A stretch of 64,000 nt of DNA from assembly GCA_021845595.1 (NCBI GenBank), contig JAJZVV010000012.1, positions 1 through 64,000 on the forward strand. The letters run 5' to 3'. Position numbers and translations under genes: made by a program. Positions 46,640 to 55,191 of the stretch are shown here, piece by piece. The notes under the pieces are model-generated. The model saw only the letters and a list, made by a program, of their open reading frames with translations, made no database searches and was not told the DNA's origin. How positions within the stretch are numbered: position 1 is the first letter of the stretch; each line of letters begins with the position of its first letter. The stretch is from Pseudomonadota bacterium. GTDB lineage: Bacteria; Pseudomonadota; Alphaproteobacteria; Acetobacterales; Acetobacteraceae.

Positions 46640-46888
46640 ATGCGCGCGATTTTCGTGATGATGAAATGCGAAATGGGCCAGGCCTATCGCGTCGCCCAGG
46701 ACGCCGCAGATACGGTCGAACAACTTTCCGAACTTTATTCAATATCGGGACAGTATGACTTGCTGGGAAAGTTCTATCTGGCCCCCGAGGAGGATATCGG
46801 CCGTTTCGTGACCGAGCGGCTGCAGACGATCGGCGGCGTTAAGGATACTTACACCCTGATCGCCTTCAATGCGTTCTCGCCCGGCTGA
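46640..46888 (+). CDS. Stand-alone Lrp/AsnC ligand-binding (RAM) domain protein
   Basis: 82 residues. VKCEMGQAYRVAQDAADTVEQLSELYSISGQYDLLGKFYL followed by VTERLQTIGGVKDTYTLIAFNAFSPG (each quoted loosely; key residues SISGQYDLL and IGGVKDTYT) match the AsnC_trans_reg ligand-binding domain without a helix-turn-helix. Such proteins may bind amino acids or modulate full-length Lrp. GAGGGAG lies four bases before the ATG. It is 13 bp after the ThiF gene and 112 bp before the PQQ dehydrogenase. Confidence 0.85.
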   Translation: MRAIFVMMKCEMGQAYRVAQDAADTVEQLSELYSISGQYDLLGKFYLAPEEDIGRFVTERLQTIGGVKDTYTLIAFNAFSPG

Positions 46889-47000
46889 CGGCGAGGCCGC
46901 AGTTCCCGCTTGACGGATTCCTGCCGCGGTCGCCATGGTGCGCCGTCAGCATTGACCGCTGCTGCGTCCGGCGGGCAGGACGCTTTTGGGGAGGGAATGA

Positions 47001-48710
47001 ATGCCGCCTATTTTGAAAGCTACATCTGTTCTTGCCGCCGTCGCCGCCTTGTCCTGGGGGCTGGCCGGGCAGGCCGCGGCCGAGGAAGTAGCCCAGGCGA
47101 CGCTTTACGGCGACATGAGCGCCGTCACCCAGACGATGCTCGATCACGCCGGCCATGACGGAAACAACTTCCTCATGACCAACGGCAACTACAGCCAGAC
47201 CCGGTTCTACCCGAACCGGCAGATCAATACGATGAACGTCAAGCACCTGCACCCGGCCTGGATCTTCCAGACCGAGGTCAAGGACACGATGGAAACCACC
47301 CCGCTGGTGGTCAACGGGGTGATGTACGTCACCACCGCTTTCGATCATGTCTATGCTCTGAACGCGCGCACCGGCGAGGAGCTCTGGCACTACAAGCACA
47401 AGCTCGGCCCGATCTCGATCTATTGCTGCGGTCCGAACAATCGTGGCGTCGCTGCCTACGAGGATATGGTCTATCTCGCCACCCTCGATTCCAAGCTGGT
47501 CGCGCTGAACGCCAAGACCGGCAAGGTGGCCTGGCAGAGTGACATCGCCGATCCCGAACTCGGCTATTCGGAAACCATGGCGCCGACCGCGGTGAACGGA
47601 AAGATTCTCGTCGGCACCAATGGCGGCGAGTACGGCATCCGCGGCTTCGTCAAGGCGTTCGACGCCGCTACCGGCAAGCTGCTCTGGACCTTCAACACCA
47701 CGCCGGAAAATTCCGTCGGCGTCTGGGCGACAAAGGATGCGAGCGGGCAGGACCTGCATCGCGACATCGCCGCGGAGAAGGCGGCGCTGGCCAAGGGCGG
47801 CGATCCCTACAAGACCCTCGGCGGCGGCGTGTGGCAGAATCCCGCTGTCGATCTCAAGGCCAACCGGATCTATTTCGTCGTCGGCAACCCCTCGCCGGAT
47901 CTCGACGGCTCGAACCGGCCCGGCGACAATCTCTACACGGACTCGCTGGTCTCGGTGGATCTCGATACCGGCAAATACGCCTGCCACTTCCAGTACGTGC
48001 CGCATGACGTGTGGGACGTGGACTCCGTCAGCCCCGCGGTTCTCGTCGATGCGCTGGACAATGACGGCAAGCTGGTGCCGGCGGTGCTGCATGGCGGCAA
48101 GACCGGGTTCGTCTATGTCAACGACCGGCGCGACTGCCATCTGATCCGCGTGTCCGAAGCGATGGTGCCGCAGGAGAACATGTATGCGCTGCCCACGCAC
48201 GGCGTCGGCACGCGCATGCTGCCGGGGGCCAATGGCGGCGTCGAGTGGTCGCCGATGACGGTGGATCCTGCTCTCAGCCTCGCCTACGCGATCAACCTCC
48301 ACCAGCCGATGCACTACTCGGTGAAGGAGGCGGCGTACCCGGCCGGCAAGCTGTGGCTCGGCGGCGCCTTCTCGGTCATTCCCACCGAACAGCAATGGGG
48401 CAACGTCACCGCGGTGGACTACAACACCGGACGCATCCGCTGGCAGGTGAAGACCGCCCAGCCGATGATCGGCGGCATCATGGCGACCGCTGGCGGCCTC
48501 GTCTTCACCGGCGAGGGCAATGGCCTGTTCAAGGCGTATGACTCGCAGACCGGTTCGCAGCTCTGGCAGTTCCAGGCCGGCGCCGGCGTCAACGCTCCGC
48601 CTGCCGCCTACAGCGTCGATGGCAAGGAATACATCGTCGTCGGCGCCGGCGGTAACGCGCAGCTCGACTACAAGCGCGGCAACGCGATCATCTCCTTCAC
48701 CCTGAACTGA
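47001..48710 (+). CDS. PQQ-dependent alcohol dehydrogenase, lanthanide-type
   Basis: 569 residues. A signal peptide ([27 protein letters not shown]) directs it to the periplasm. It has the eight-bladed quinoprotein repeats ([42 protein letters not shown]), and the vicinal disulfide Cys142-Cys143 (YCCGPNNRG). The metal loop is HDVWDVDS: catalytic Asp339 with a second Asp341. An Asp at +2 marks XoxF/ExaF/PedH-type lanthanide enzymes, while MxaF has Ala. There is no fused cytochrome domain. GGGGAGGGAATGA precedes the ATG. An intrinsic terminator follows at once. Confidence 0.92.
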   Translation: MPPILKATSVLAAVAALSWGLAGQAAAEEVAQATLYGDMSAVTQTMLDHAGHDGNNFLMTNGNYSQTRFYPNRQINTMNVKHLHPAWIFQTEVKDTMETTPLVVNGVMYVTTAFDHVYALNARTGEELWHYKHKLGPISIYCCGPNNRGVAAYEDMVYLATLDSKLVALNAKTGKVAWQSDIADPELGYSETMAPTAVNGKILVGTNGGEYGIRGFVKAFDAATGKLLWTFNTTPENSVGVWATKDASGQDLHRDIAAEKAALAKGGDPYKTLGGGVWQNPAVDLKANRIYFVVGNPSPDLDGSNRPGDNLYTDSLVSVDLDTGKYACHFQYVPHDVWDVDSVSPAVLVDALDNDGKLVPAVLHGGKTGFVYVNDRRDCHLIRVSEAMVPQENMYALPTHGVGTRMLPGANGGVEWSPMTVDPALSLAYAINLHQPMHYSVKEAAYPAGKLWLGGAFSVIPTEQQWGNVTAVDYNTGRIRWQVKTAQPMIGGIMATAGGLVFTGEGNGLFKAYDSQTGSQLWQFQAGAGVNAPPAAYSVDGKEYIVVGAGGNAQLDYKRGNAIISFTLN

Positions 48711-48729
48711 TCCTCCTTCGTGATCGGGG

Positions 48730-48765
48730 CGAGGCGGAATCCGCTGGATTCCGCCTCGTTTTTTT
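48730..48765 (+). terminator. Intrinsic terminator after the PQQ dehydrogenase
   Basis: A perfect 13-bp stem (CGAGGCGGAATCC with GGATTCCGCCTCG), a GCT loop and seven Ts make a textbook Rho-independent terminator 20 bases after the stop codon. Confidence 0.93.
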
Positions 48766-48787
48766 GCTCAGCCGGAGACCTCGCCCG

Positions 48788-49360
48788 ATGATGTCTGCCC
48801 GTTTAGCTCTGGCCGCGTTGCTCGTCGCCGGTCTCGGCGCCTCCTCCGCGCGCGCCGACGCGCCGCCGGAGAAAGCCGCGCTTTGCGCCGCCTGTCATGG
48901 TGAGAAGGGCGTGCCGATCGACACATCGATCCCCGTGATCTGGGGCCAGAACGAGGGCTACATCTACATCCAGCTGCGCGACTTCTCGCGCGGGGCGCGG
49001 CAGAACGAGCAGATGGCGGCCATCGTGGCGCAGTTGTCCCGTGACGAGATGAAGGCGCTGGCGGCGTATTTCTCGACCCTGCAATGGCCGAACCTGCTGC
49101 AGAAATCGGCCCCGGATGATGTCGTGCGTCGGGCCGAGACGGTGGCGGCGTCGGCGCAGTGTCCGCAATGCCATCAGGGCGGCTATATCGGCGCCAGCGT
49201 GCAGCCGCGGCTGGCCGACCAGAGCGAGACCTATCTGCTCGCGACCATGCGCGCCTTTCGCTCCGGCGCGCGCGCCAACAATGACTGGATGACGGCGCTC
49301 CTGAAGACCTATTCCGATGACGATCTGAAGGTGCTGGCGGCCTATCTCGCCGGCCTGTAA
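48788..49360 (+). CDS. Dihaem cytochrome c
   Basis: 190 residues. A signal peptide (MMSARLALAALLVAGLGASSARA) precedes two haem-binding motifs, CAACH near residue 37 and CPQCH near residue 128. Distal Met candidates are in NEQMAAIVAQLS and NNDWMTALL. The two-domain cytochrome c4-like layout suits accepting electrons from the PQQ dehydrogenase upstream. The intervening terminator means expression is either by read-through or from an unseen promoter. GGAGA sits nine bases before the ATG. Confidence 0.9.
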   Translation: MMSARLALAALLVAGLGASSARADAPPEKAALCAACHGEKGVPIDTSIPVIWGQNEGYIYIQLRDFSRGARQNEQMAAIVAQLSRDEMKALAAYFSTLQWPNLLQKSAPDDVVRRAETVAASAQCPQCHQGGYIGASVQPRLADQSETYLLATMRAFRSGARANNDWMTALLKTYSDDDLKVLAAYLAGL

Positions 49361-49377
49361 GCCGCATCCCCGGGATT

Positions 49378-49421
49378 GCAAAGGCTCCGCCTTTGCTGGG
49401 GTCCAGGGGCAAAGCCCCTGG
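49378..49421. repeat. Two gene-end hairpins
   Basis: GCAAAGGC-TCC-GCCTTTGC (49378-49396) and CCAGGGGC-AAA-GCCCCTGG (49403-49421) are two perfect 8-bp hairpins in tandem. GC hairpins of this style occur at gene ends in many Alphaproteobacteria and may act as terminators or REP-like elements. Confidence 0.6.
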
Positions 49422-49484
49422 CCTCAAACCGCCCGCATGGAGCGAGATGACATCGCCGTCACTCCGTCACCCCGCTCTATGCTC

Positions 49485-49673
49485 TCTCTGTTTGCTCCCG
49501 TGATTCAGACCTACGGCGTTTCCGCCTACGGTCATCACGCCTGAGGGTCTCTGTTTGCTCGCGCGATTCAGACCTACGGCGATTCCGCCTACGGTCATCA
49601 CGCCTGAGGGTCTCTGTTTGCTCGCGTGATTCAGACCTACGGCGATTCCGCCTACGGTCATCACGCTCTGACC
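49485..49673. repeat. Three tandem 63-bp repeats next to trpF
   Basis: Units at 49485-49547, 49548-49610 and 49611-49673 share TCTCTGTTTGCTC, ATTCAGACCTACGGCG, TTCCGCCTACGGTCATCACG and CCTGAGGG, with a few substitutions. Inside each, GGCG-ATTC-CGCC can fold and CCTACGG is itself repeated. The third copy diverges at its end, where it supplies the trpF stop codon. The 300 bp from 49361 to 49660 hold only this array, the gene-end hairpins and short flanks. Confidence 0.85.
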
Positions 49674-50293
49674 CCATGCGCCGCGGCGACAAAGGCGCGG
49701 ATCAGCGCCGCGTCCTTCACGCCCGGCGCGCTCTCCACGCCCGATGACACGTCAACTGCCACCGCACCGGTGGCGCGGATGGCCGCGGCGACGTTCGCCG
49801 GGGTGAGGCCGCCGGCGAGCAGCCAGGGGGCGGGAGCCTGCCACCCGGCGAGCAGGGACCAGTCGAAGCGGCGCGCATTGCCGCCGGGGCGGGTCGCGTC
49901 CGCGGGCGGTTTGGCGTCCAGCAGCAGCGCGTCGATGCCCGGTGCCGCCGTGGGCAGGTCGGCGGCGGCGGCGATCTCCACCGCGTGCCAGACGGGGCGG
50001 GCGAAGCGGCTGCGCAGCGCGGCGGCGCGGGCAGGCTCGACGCGGTGGAGCTGCAGGATGTCGAGCGGCACGGCGGCGAGGGCGGCCTCGATCTCGGCAT
50101 CGCCGGGGGCGACGAAAAGGCCGACGCGTGGCGGACCGCCTTCGTGCCGGGCGGCGAGCGCCGCGGCCTCTGCCGGGGTGACGGCGCGCGGGGAGGGCGG
50201 AAAAAAGACGAACCCGATCCAGTCGGCCCCCGCCGCAACCGCCGCGTCGATCGCCGCGGCGCTGTTCAGACCGCAGATTTTGGCGCGCGCCAT
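49661..50293 (-). CDS. trpF: Phosphoribosylanthranilate isomerase
   Basis: 210 residues, TIM barrel. It starts ARAKICGLNSAAAIDAAVAAGADWIGFVF with the catalytic Cys and ends with GVESAPGVKDAALIRAFV, a standard TrpF C-terminus. The catalytic Asp is in LLLDAKPP. It isomerises PRA to CdRP in tryptophan synthesis. The ATG overlaps the pyrF stop (TGATG). Its last few codons and stop lie inside the 63-bp repeat array, and trpB/trpA are not found next to it. Confidence 0.96.
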   Translation of the reverse strand: MARAKICGLNSAAAIDAAVAAGADWIGFVFFPPSPRAVTPAEAAALAARHEGGPPRVGLFVAPGDAEIEAALAAVPLDILQLHRVEPARAAALRSRFARPVWHAVEIAAAADLPTAAPGIDALLLDAKPPADATRPGGNARRFDWSLLAGWQAPAPWLLAGGLTPANVAAAIRATGAVAVDVSSGVESAPGVKDAALIRAFVAAAHGVRA

Positions 50294-50994
50294 CAGCCGG
50301 TGGCGGCGGCCATCTCGCGCCGGATCGCGGCGGCGGCGGCGGCGGGATCGGCGGCAGCGGTGATCGGCCGGCCGACGACGATCCAGTCGGCGCCGGCGGC
50401 GCCGGCCTCGGCCGGGCTCATGGTCCGCGCCTGGTCCTGAACCTCCGCGCCGCGCGGGCGGATGCCGGGGACGACGAGCAGCGGCGCCTCGCCAAAGGCC
50501 GAGCGCAGCAGGGCGACCTCGTGCGGGCTGCACACGAGCCCGTCGGCGCCGGCGGCGAGCGCCAAGCCGGCGAGGCGCAGCACGTGGTCCGCCGCCCGGG
50601 CGGCGATGCCGGTGGCGGCGAGCGCCTGGTCGTCGAGACTGGTGAGGACGGTGACGGCGAGAATCCGCGGCCGGTCCTCACCCGCTGCTTCGGCGGCGCG
50701 GCGGGCGGCGGCGACCATGGCGCCGCCGCCCGTGGCATGCACCGTGAGCAGGCGCGGCGCCAGCGGCAGGGAAGCGCGCACGGCGCCGGCGACGGTGGCC
50801 GGAATGTCGTGCAGCTTGAGGTCGAGAAACACCGGCTGGCCGAACGCCCGCACGCCGGCGGGACCATTGGCGATGAAGAATTCCAGCCCGAGCTTGAACA
50901 GCCCGGCATGGGGCGCGAGCCGTGCGGCCCAGGCGGCGGCTTGCGACGGATCGGCGGTATCGAGGGCGACGATCAGACCAGGGCTGCGGGCCAT
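50293..50994 (-). CDS. pyrF: Orotidine-5'-phosphate decarboxylase
   Basis: 233 residues. LIVALDTADPSQA opens the barrel and FLDLKLHDIPATV holds the catalytic Lys-Asp pair near residue 62. The C-terminal phosphate site is VVPGIRPRGAEVQDQ and GADWIVVGRPIT. It makes UMP in pyrimidine synthesis. The ATG is at 50992-50994, five bases after the lapA stop, and a TGATG overlap couples trpF to it. Confidence 0.97.
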   Translation of the reverse strand: MARSPGLIVALDTADPSQAAAWAARLAPHAGLFKLGLEFFIANGPAGVRAFGQPVFLDLKLHDIPATVAGAVRASLPLAPRLLTVHATGGGAMVAAARRAAEAAGEDRPRILAVTVLTSLDDQALAATGIAARAADHVLRLAGLALAAGADGLVCSPHEVALLRSAFGEAPLLVVPGIRPRGAEVQDQARTMSPAEAGAAGADWIVVGRPITAAADPAAAAAAIRREMAAATG

Positions 50995-50999
50995 CGCGC

Positions 51000-51311
51000 T
51001 CAGCCGGGTGGCGGCAGGGGCGCTGGTGCGACCTCTGCAAGGCGCGCGCGCAATCGGTCGAGCTGGGCGGTGAGCGCCTCCACGCCGGCCTCGGCACGCC
51101 GCGCGCGTCGCCGCGCCGCCAGGGCGTTGCCCCAGACCAGGGATCCGCCCAGGAGGAACGCGATGCCCATGCCGCCCAGGATGGCAAACGAGAGCGGCAG
51201 CTCGATCGACAGGTCGGTCGGCCACAGGCCGAGCCGCACGGGCGTGGCATTCGACAGTGCGAACAACACGAGGAGCACGAGCAACGGGGCTCCGATCAGC
51301 CAGCGCATCAT
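51000..51311 (-). CDS. LapA-domain (DUF1049) membrane protein
   Basis: 103 residues. Two N-terminal helices (LIGAPLLVLLVLFALSNATPVRLGLWP and LPLSFAILGGMGIAFLLGGSLVWG) are followed by a coiled-coil-like basic segment (ALTAQLDRLRARLAEV). This is the LapA/YciS family, in which E. coli LapA helps control LPS synthesis. It lies 10 bp after ihfB; this order is common in Alphaproteobacteria. Confidence 0.88.
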   Translation of the reverse strand: MMRWLIGAPLLVLLVLFALSNATPVRLGLWPTDLSIELPLSFAILGGMGIAFLLGGSLVWGNALAARRRARRAEAGVEALTAQLDRLRARLAEVAPAPLPPPG

Positions 51312-51321
51312 GGTCACCGGC

Positions 51322-51639
51322 TCAGTCGTGCGTCGCCGCTCGCCGCGACGGCGCCGGCAGGCCGCGATTGATGCGGTCGCGCAGTTCCTTGCCGGCCTTG
51401 AAGAAGGGGACCACCTTCTCGCGCACCGGCACCGGCTCGCCGGTGCGGGGATTGCGCCCGGTGCGGGCATCGCGCTGGCGCACCGTGAAGGCGCCGAACC
51501 CGCGCAGCTCCACCCGGTCGCCGCGCAGCATCGCGGTCTTGATCTCGTCGAAAATGGTGTTGACGATGAGTTCGACGTCGCGCGCCAGCAGATGCGGGTG
51601 CGCCGCCGCCAGTTCGGCAATGAGTTCGGATTTGGTCAT
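51322..51639 (-). CDS. ihfB: Integration host factor beta subunit
   Basis: 105 residues of the HU/IHF fold. [32 protein letters not shown] starts it, and the DNA-bending arm region is [24 protein letters not shown] with the intercalating Pro. [17 protein letters not shown] closes the core, plus a short tail. It bends DNA with IhfA. It lies 43 bp after sppA. Confidence 0.96.
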   Translation of the reverse strand: MTKSELIAELAAAHPHLLARDVELIVNTIFDEIKTAMLRGDRVELRGFGAFTVRQRDARTGRNPRTGEPVPVREKVVPFFKAGKELRDRINRGLPAPSRRAATHD

Positions 51640-51682
51640 CGCCCACTCCCCGCCACGGCAAGCGGCCGAACGCCTGCCTCGG

Positions 51683-52609
51683 TCATGATCCGGCAGGATG
51701 CCAGAGCGACCACGCTCCGTCAAGCGTAAGGCTTTGGAGCAGAACAGTTTTCGCCAGGACGTGCAGGATCTGTCGGCCGCCCGCGCCGAGCGTGCGCGAG
51801 ACCAGGCTGCTGGAGGCGAGATCGCGCACCGGCAGGGAGGCACGCACGCCCTTGGCCTCGGCCAGCCAGACGCGGGCCTCCTTCTCGCCACCGATCTGGT
51901 CGACGAGGCCGAGCGCCAGCGCCTGCCGCCCCGAATAGGCGCGCCCGTCGGCCAGCGCCCGCACCGCATCGGGGCTCATGTGCCGCCCCGTCGCCACCAT
52001 GGTGACGAACTGGTCGTAAAGGTCCGCGACCAGGCCCTGCAGCACGGCACGGCCCTCGGCGGAGAGCGGGTGGGTGAGGCTCGGCTGATCCTTCAGCGGC
52101 CCCGAAACCAGCGTATCGCTGGCGATACCGAGCTTGGCCAGCAGCCCCGAGAGCTCCGGCGTCTCCAGCATCACCCCGATCGAGCCGGTCAGCGTGCCGC
52201 CGCGGCAGAGGATGCGCTGGGCCGGCACCGCGATCATGTAGCCGGCCGAGGCCGCCGTGCCGCCCATGATGGCGACGACCGGCTTCACCGCGGCGACACG
52301 GGCGATCGCGTCGTGCAGCGCCTCGCCGCCGGCGACCGACCCGCCGGGGCTGTCGATCACCACCTCGAGCGCCTTCGCCGAGGGATCGTCCGCGAGGCCG
52401 GCGATGTCCTCGACCAGGTCACGATCCTCGGTGATGATGCCGGTGATCGTCACCCGCGCGACATGCGCCGCCCCCGGGCGGGGCAGCCCGGCGAGCGGCA
52501 CGGCGAGGATGGCGGCGGCGAACACGGCACCGACGGCGAGCAGGCGCCAAAGCAACAGGCGGCGCTTGAGGCGCCGCCTGTCCAGAAGCAGGTCGGTTTC
52601 CAGGCTCAC
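51683..52609 (-). CDS. sppA: Signal peptide peptidase SppA (S49 serine protease)
   Basis: 308 residues, the short single-domain form. A transmembrane helix ([18 protein letters not shown]) anchors it. The catalytic Ser lies in [15 protein letters not shown] near residue 123 and Lys in [10 protein letters not shown] near residue 176, with the substrate-binding SPGGSV upstream. It degrades cleaved signal peptides in the membrane. The GTG start is 10 bp after the rpsA stop. Confidence 0.94.
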   Translation of the reverse strand: MSLETDLLLDRRRLKRRLLLWRLLAVGAVFAAAILAVPLAGLPRPGAAHVARVTITGIITEDRDLVEDIAGLADDPSAKALEVVIDSPGGSVAGGEALHDAIARVAAVKPVVAIMGGTAASAGYMIAVPAQRILCRGGTLTGSIGVMLETPELSGLLAKLGIASDTLVSGPLKDQPSLTHPLSAEGRAVLQGLVADLYDQFVTMVATGRHMSPDAVRALADGRAYSGRQALALGLVDQIGGEKEARVWLAEAKGVRASLPVRDLASSSLVSRTLGAGGRQILHVLAKTVLLQSLTLDGAWSLWHPAGS

Positions 52610-52619
52610 CGCCGGGCGC

Positions 52620-54353
52620 TCAGTCGTGTTCCTGCTGCGCCTGCTGGTTACGCCGGCGGATGGCCGCGCCGAGGATGTCGCCGAGCGAGGCGCCGGAGTC
52701 GGTCGAGCCGAACTCCGCCATCGCCTGCTTCTCCTCGTCCACTTCCTTGCCCTTGATGGTGAGCGAGAGGCGGCGCGCGGCGCGATCGACCGCGGTGACC
52801 TTGGCGTCCACCTTCTCGCCGACGGCGAAACGGTCCGGACGCTGGTCGGACTTGTCGCGGGCGAGTTCGGCGCGACGGATGAACCCGATCAGGGCGTCGT
52901 CCACCTTCACCTCGATGCCGTTGGTCTGGACCGCGGTGACGACGCAGGTGACGATGTCGCCCTTGTGGACGCGATCCAGCGTGCCGGCGGCGGGGTCTTC
53001 GTGCAGCTGCTTGACGCCGAGGCTGATGCGCTCCTTTTCGACATCGACGTCGAGCACCTTCGCCTTGACGACATCGCCCTTCTGGAACTTGGTGATCGCC
53101 AGCTCGCCCGGCTCGTCCCACGAGAGGTCGGTGAGGTGCACCATGCCGTCCAGGTCGGGACCGAGGCCGATGAACAGGCCGAACTCGGTGATGTTGCGAA
53201 CCTCGCCCTCGACCGTGCTGCCGACCGGGTGCTGATCGACGAACTGCTCCCACGGGTTGCCCTGCACCTGCTTGAGGCCGAGGGAGATGCGGCGCTTGGT
53301 CGAATCGACGTCGAGCACCATCACCTCCACCTCCTGGCTGGTGGAGAGAATCTTGCCGGGGTGCACGTTCTTCTTGGTCCAGGACATCTCCGAGACATGC
53401 ACCAGCCCCTCGACGCCCGGCTCGAGCTCGACGAAGGCGCCGTAGTCGGTGATGTTGGTGACCCGGCCGCTGAACTTGGTGCCGGGCGGATATTTCGCCG
53501 CAACCCCGTCCCACGGATCGGCCTCGAGCTGCTTCATGCCGAGGCTGATGCGCTGCGTCTCCGGGTTGAAGCGGATCACCTGCACGCGCACCGGCTGGCC
53601 GATCTGCAGCGCCTCGGCCGGATGGTTGATGCGCCGCCAGGCGATGTCGGTGACGTGCAGCAGCCCGTCGACGCCGCCGAGATCGACGAAGGCGCCGTAG
53701 TCGGTGATGTTCTTCACCACGCCGTCGAGCACCATGCCTTCCTTGAGGCCCTGGATCAGCTCGCTGCGCTGCTCGGCCCGCGTCTCCTCCAGCACCGAAC
53801 GGCGGGAAATGACGATGTTGCCGCGGGCGCGGTCCATTTTCAGGATCTGGAACGGCTGCGGCGTGCCCATCAGCGGGGTGACGTCGCGCACCGGGCGGAT
53901 ATCCACCTGGCTGCCCGGCAGGAACGCCACCGCGCCGCCGAGATCGACGGTGAAGCCGCCCTTGACGCGGCCGTAGATGGTGCCGGTGACGCGCTGGCCG
54001 GCCTCGAAGGCGCGCTCCAGATTGGTCCAGGTCTCCTCGCGCCGCGCCTTCTCGCGCGACAGCACGATCGACCCGTCGCGGTCCTCGTAGCGCTCGACAT
54101 AGAGCTCGACGACGTCGCCGGGCTTGATCTCGGGCGCAGCGCCGTTCGGGGCGAACTCCTTCAGCGGCACGCGGCCCTCGCTCTTGAGACCGACATCGAC
54201 GACGGCATAGTCGTCGGTCAGCCGAACGATGCGGCCGGTGATGACGGAGCCCTCGAACCCGGCATCGCGGCCGAGCGTGGCGTCGAGCAGGTCGGCGAAG
54301 CTTTCGCCATGGCTGGAATGGGTGGGCATGCGGGCAGCAGCGGTGGATGCCAT
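52620..54353 (-). CDS. rpsA: 30S ribosomal protein S1
   Basis: 577 residues with six S1 (OB-fold) repeats. The repeats are evident as GRVTNITDYGAFVELEPGVEGLVHVSEMSW, VVKNITDYGAFVDLGGVDGLLHVTDI and EVRNITEFGLFIGL, each followed by RISLGxKQ. It unwinds mRNA on the ribosome. It starts at an ATG at 54351-54353; a second ATG nine codons later is possible. A 167-bp leader separates it from cmk, room for an S1-type autoregulatory structure. Confidence 0.98.
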   Translation of the reverse strand: MASTAAARMPTHSSHGESFADLLDATLGRDAGFEGSVITGRIVRLTDDYAVVDVGLKSEGRVPLKEFAPNGAAPEIKPGDVVELYVERYEDRDGSIVLSREKARREETWTNLERAFEAGQRVTGTIYGRVKGGFTVDLGGAVAFLPGSQVDIRPVRDVTPLMGTPQPFQILKMDRARGNIVISRRSVLEETRAEQRSELIQGLKEGMVLDGVVKNITDYGAFVDLGGVDGLLHVTDIAWRRINHPAEALQIGQPVRVQVIRFNPETQRISLGMKQLEADPWDGVAAKYPPGTKFSGRVTNITDYGAFVELEPGVEGLVHVSEMSWTKKNVHPGKILSTSQEVEVMVLDVDSTKRRISLGLKQVQGNPWEQFVDQHPVGSTVEGEVRNITEFGLFIGLGPDLDGMVHLTDLSWDEPGELAITKFQKGDVVKAKVLDVDVEKERISLGVKQLHEDPAAGTLDRVHKGDIVTCVVTAVQTNGIEVKVDDALIGFIRRAELARDKSDQRPDRFAVGEKVDAKVTAVDRAARRLSLTIKGKEVDEEKQAMAEFGSTDSGASLGDILGAAIRRRNQQAQQEHD

Positions 54354-54520
54354 AGGGTCGGGTATGTCCTCGGTTGCGGCGGCCGGGCCTCGACGGGCCC
54401 GGAGCGGCGGTGCGTGCGCGCTCCCGATGCGGAAATTCATACGGAAGCACGACTTGCCCGCGCGCGCTGCGCGCAGGCCTCAGTTGAGGGGGTCAGCGAA
54501 AACTGGACGATGAATAGGCT

Positions 54521-55177
54521 CTATGCCGGCGAAGTCAAGGGTTGCGAACGGTTCAGCCGGGCCGCCGCGATCGCCATCGCGGCGGCCAGCACGGCCTCGG
54601 CGTCGAGCTGGGTGGTGTCGATGACGAGGGCGTCCTCGGCCGGGCGCAGCGGCGCGGCGGCGCGGGCGGCATCGCGCGCATCGCGCTCGGCGAGTTCGGC
54701 CGCGACCGCCGCCAGCGTGACCACTTCCCCCCGCGCCACCCGCTCCCGCCAGCGCCGCCGCGCCCGCTCCTCGGGGCTGGCGGTGACGAAGAGTTTGAGC
54801 GTCGCATCGGGGAAGATCACCGTGCCGATATCCCGCCCGTCCAGCACCGCGCCGGCGCGGGCGGCGAAGTCGCGCTGGAAGCCGAGCAGCGCGGCGCGGA
54901 CCTCGCCCAGCGCCGCGACCTGGCTGGCGGCACGGTCGATCGTCGCGGCCCGCAGATCCTCGCGCGCCAGGTCCGCCGGCTGCAGCCGGCGCGCGGCCCG
55001 GGCGGCGGCATCCGCGTCACCCGGGTCGCCGCCCTCGGCGTGCAGCTTGCGCGCCACCGCGCGGTAGAGCAGGCCGGTGTCGAGATAGGGCAGGCCGAGG
55101 GCGGCGGCCAGCGCCCTGGCCAGCGTGCCCTTGCCGGCGGCGGAGGGGCCATCGACGGCGATGACGGGGCCGCTCAC
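54521..55177 (-). CDS. cmk: Cytidylate kinase
   Basis: 218 residues. The P-loop is [17 protein letters not shown] at residues 7-23. [14 protein letters not shown] and [23 protein letters not shown] are diagnostic. It phosphorylates CMP/dCMP. The GTG at 55175-55177 has GGAGG five bases upstream. It lies 14 bp after aroA in the conserved aroA-cmk-rpsA order. Confidence 0.96.
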   Translation of the reverse strand: MSGPVIAVDGPSAAGKGTLARALAAALGLPYLDTGLLYRAVARKLHAEGGDPGDADAAARAARRLQPADLAREDLRAATIDRAASQVAALGEVRAALLGFQRDFAARAGAVLDGRDIGTVIFPDATLKLFVTASPEERARRRWRERVARGEVVTLAAVAAELAERDARDAARAAAPLRPAEDALVIDTTQLDAEAVLAAAMAIAAARLNRSQPLTSPA

Positions 55178-55191
55178 CGGCGCCTCCGCGT

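Noticed and set aside
49467-49664. 65-residue frame of 21-residue repeats
   Set aside because: It exists only because 63 bp is a multiple of three. There is no ribosome site, and it overlaps the array and trpF end.
49485-49673. CRISPR array
   Set aside because: Units are contiguous 63-bp copies with no unique spacers and no cas genes nearby.
51683-51760. Fourth palindromic repeat near GGAGCAGAACAG
   Set aside because: It has only a short resemblance to the GAGCAAC arm, with no matching second arm, and lies inside sppA.
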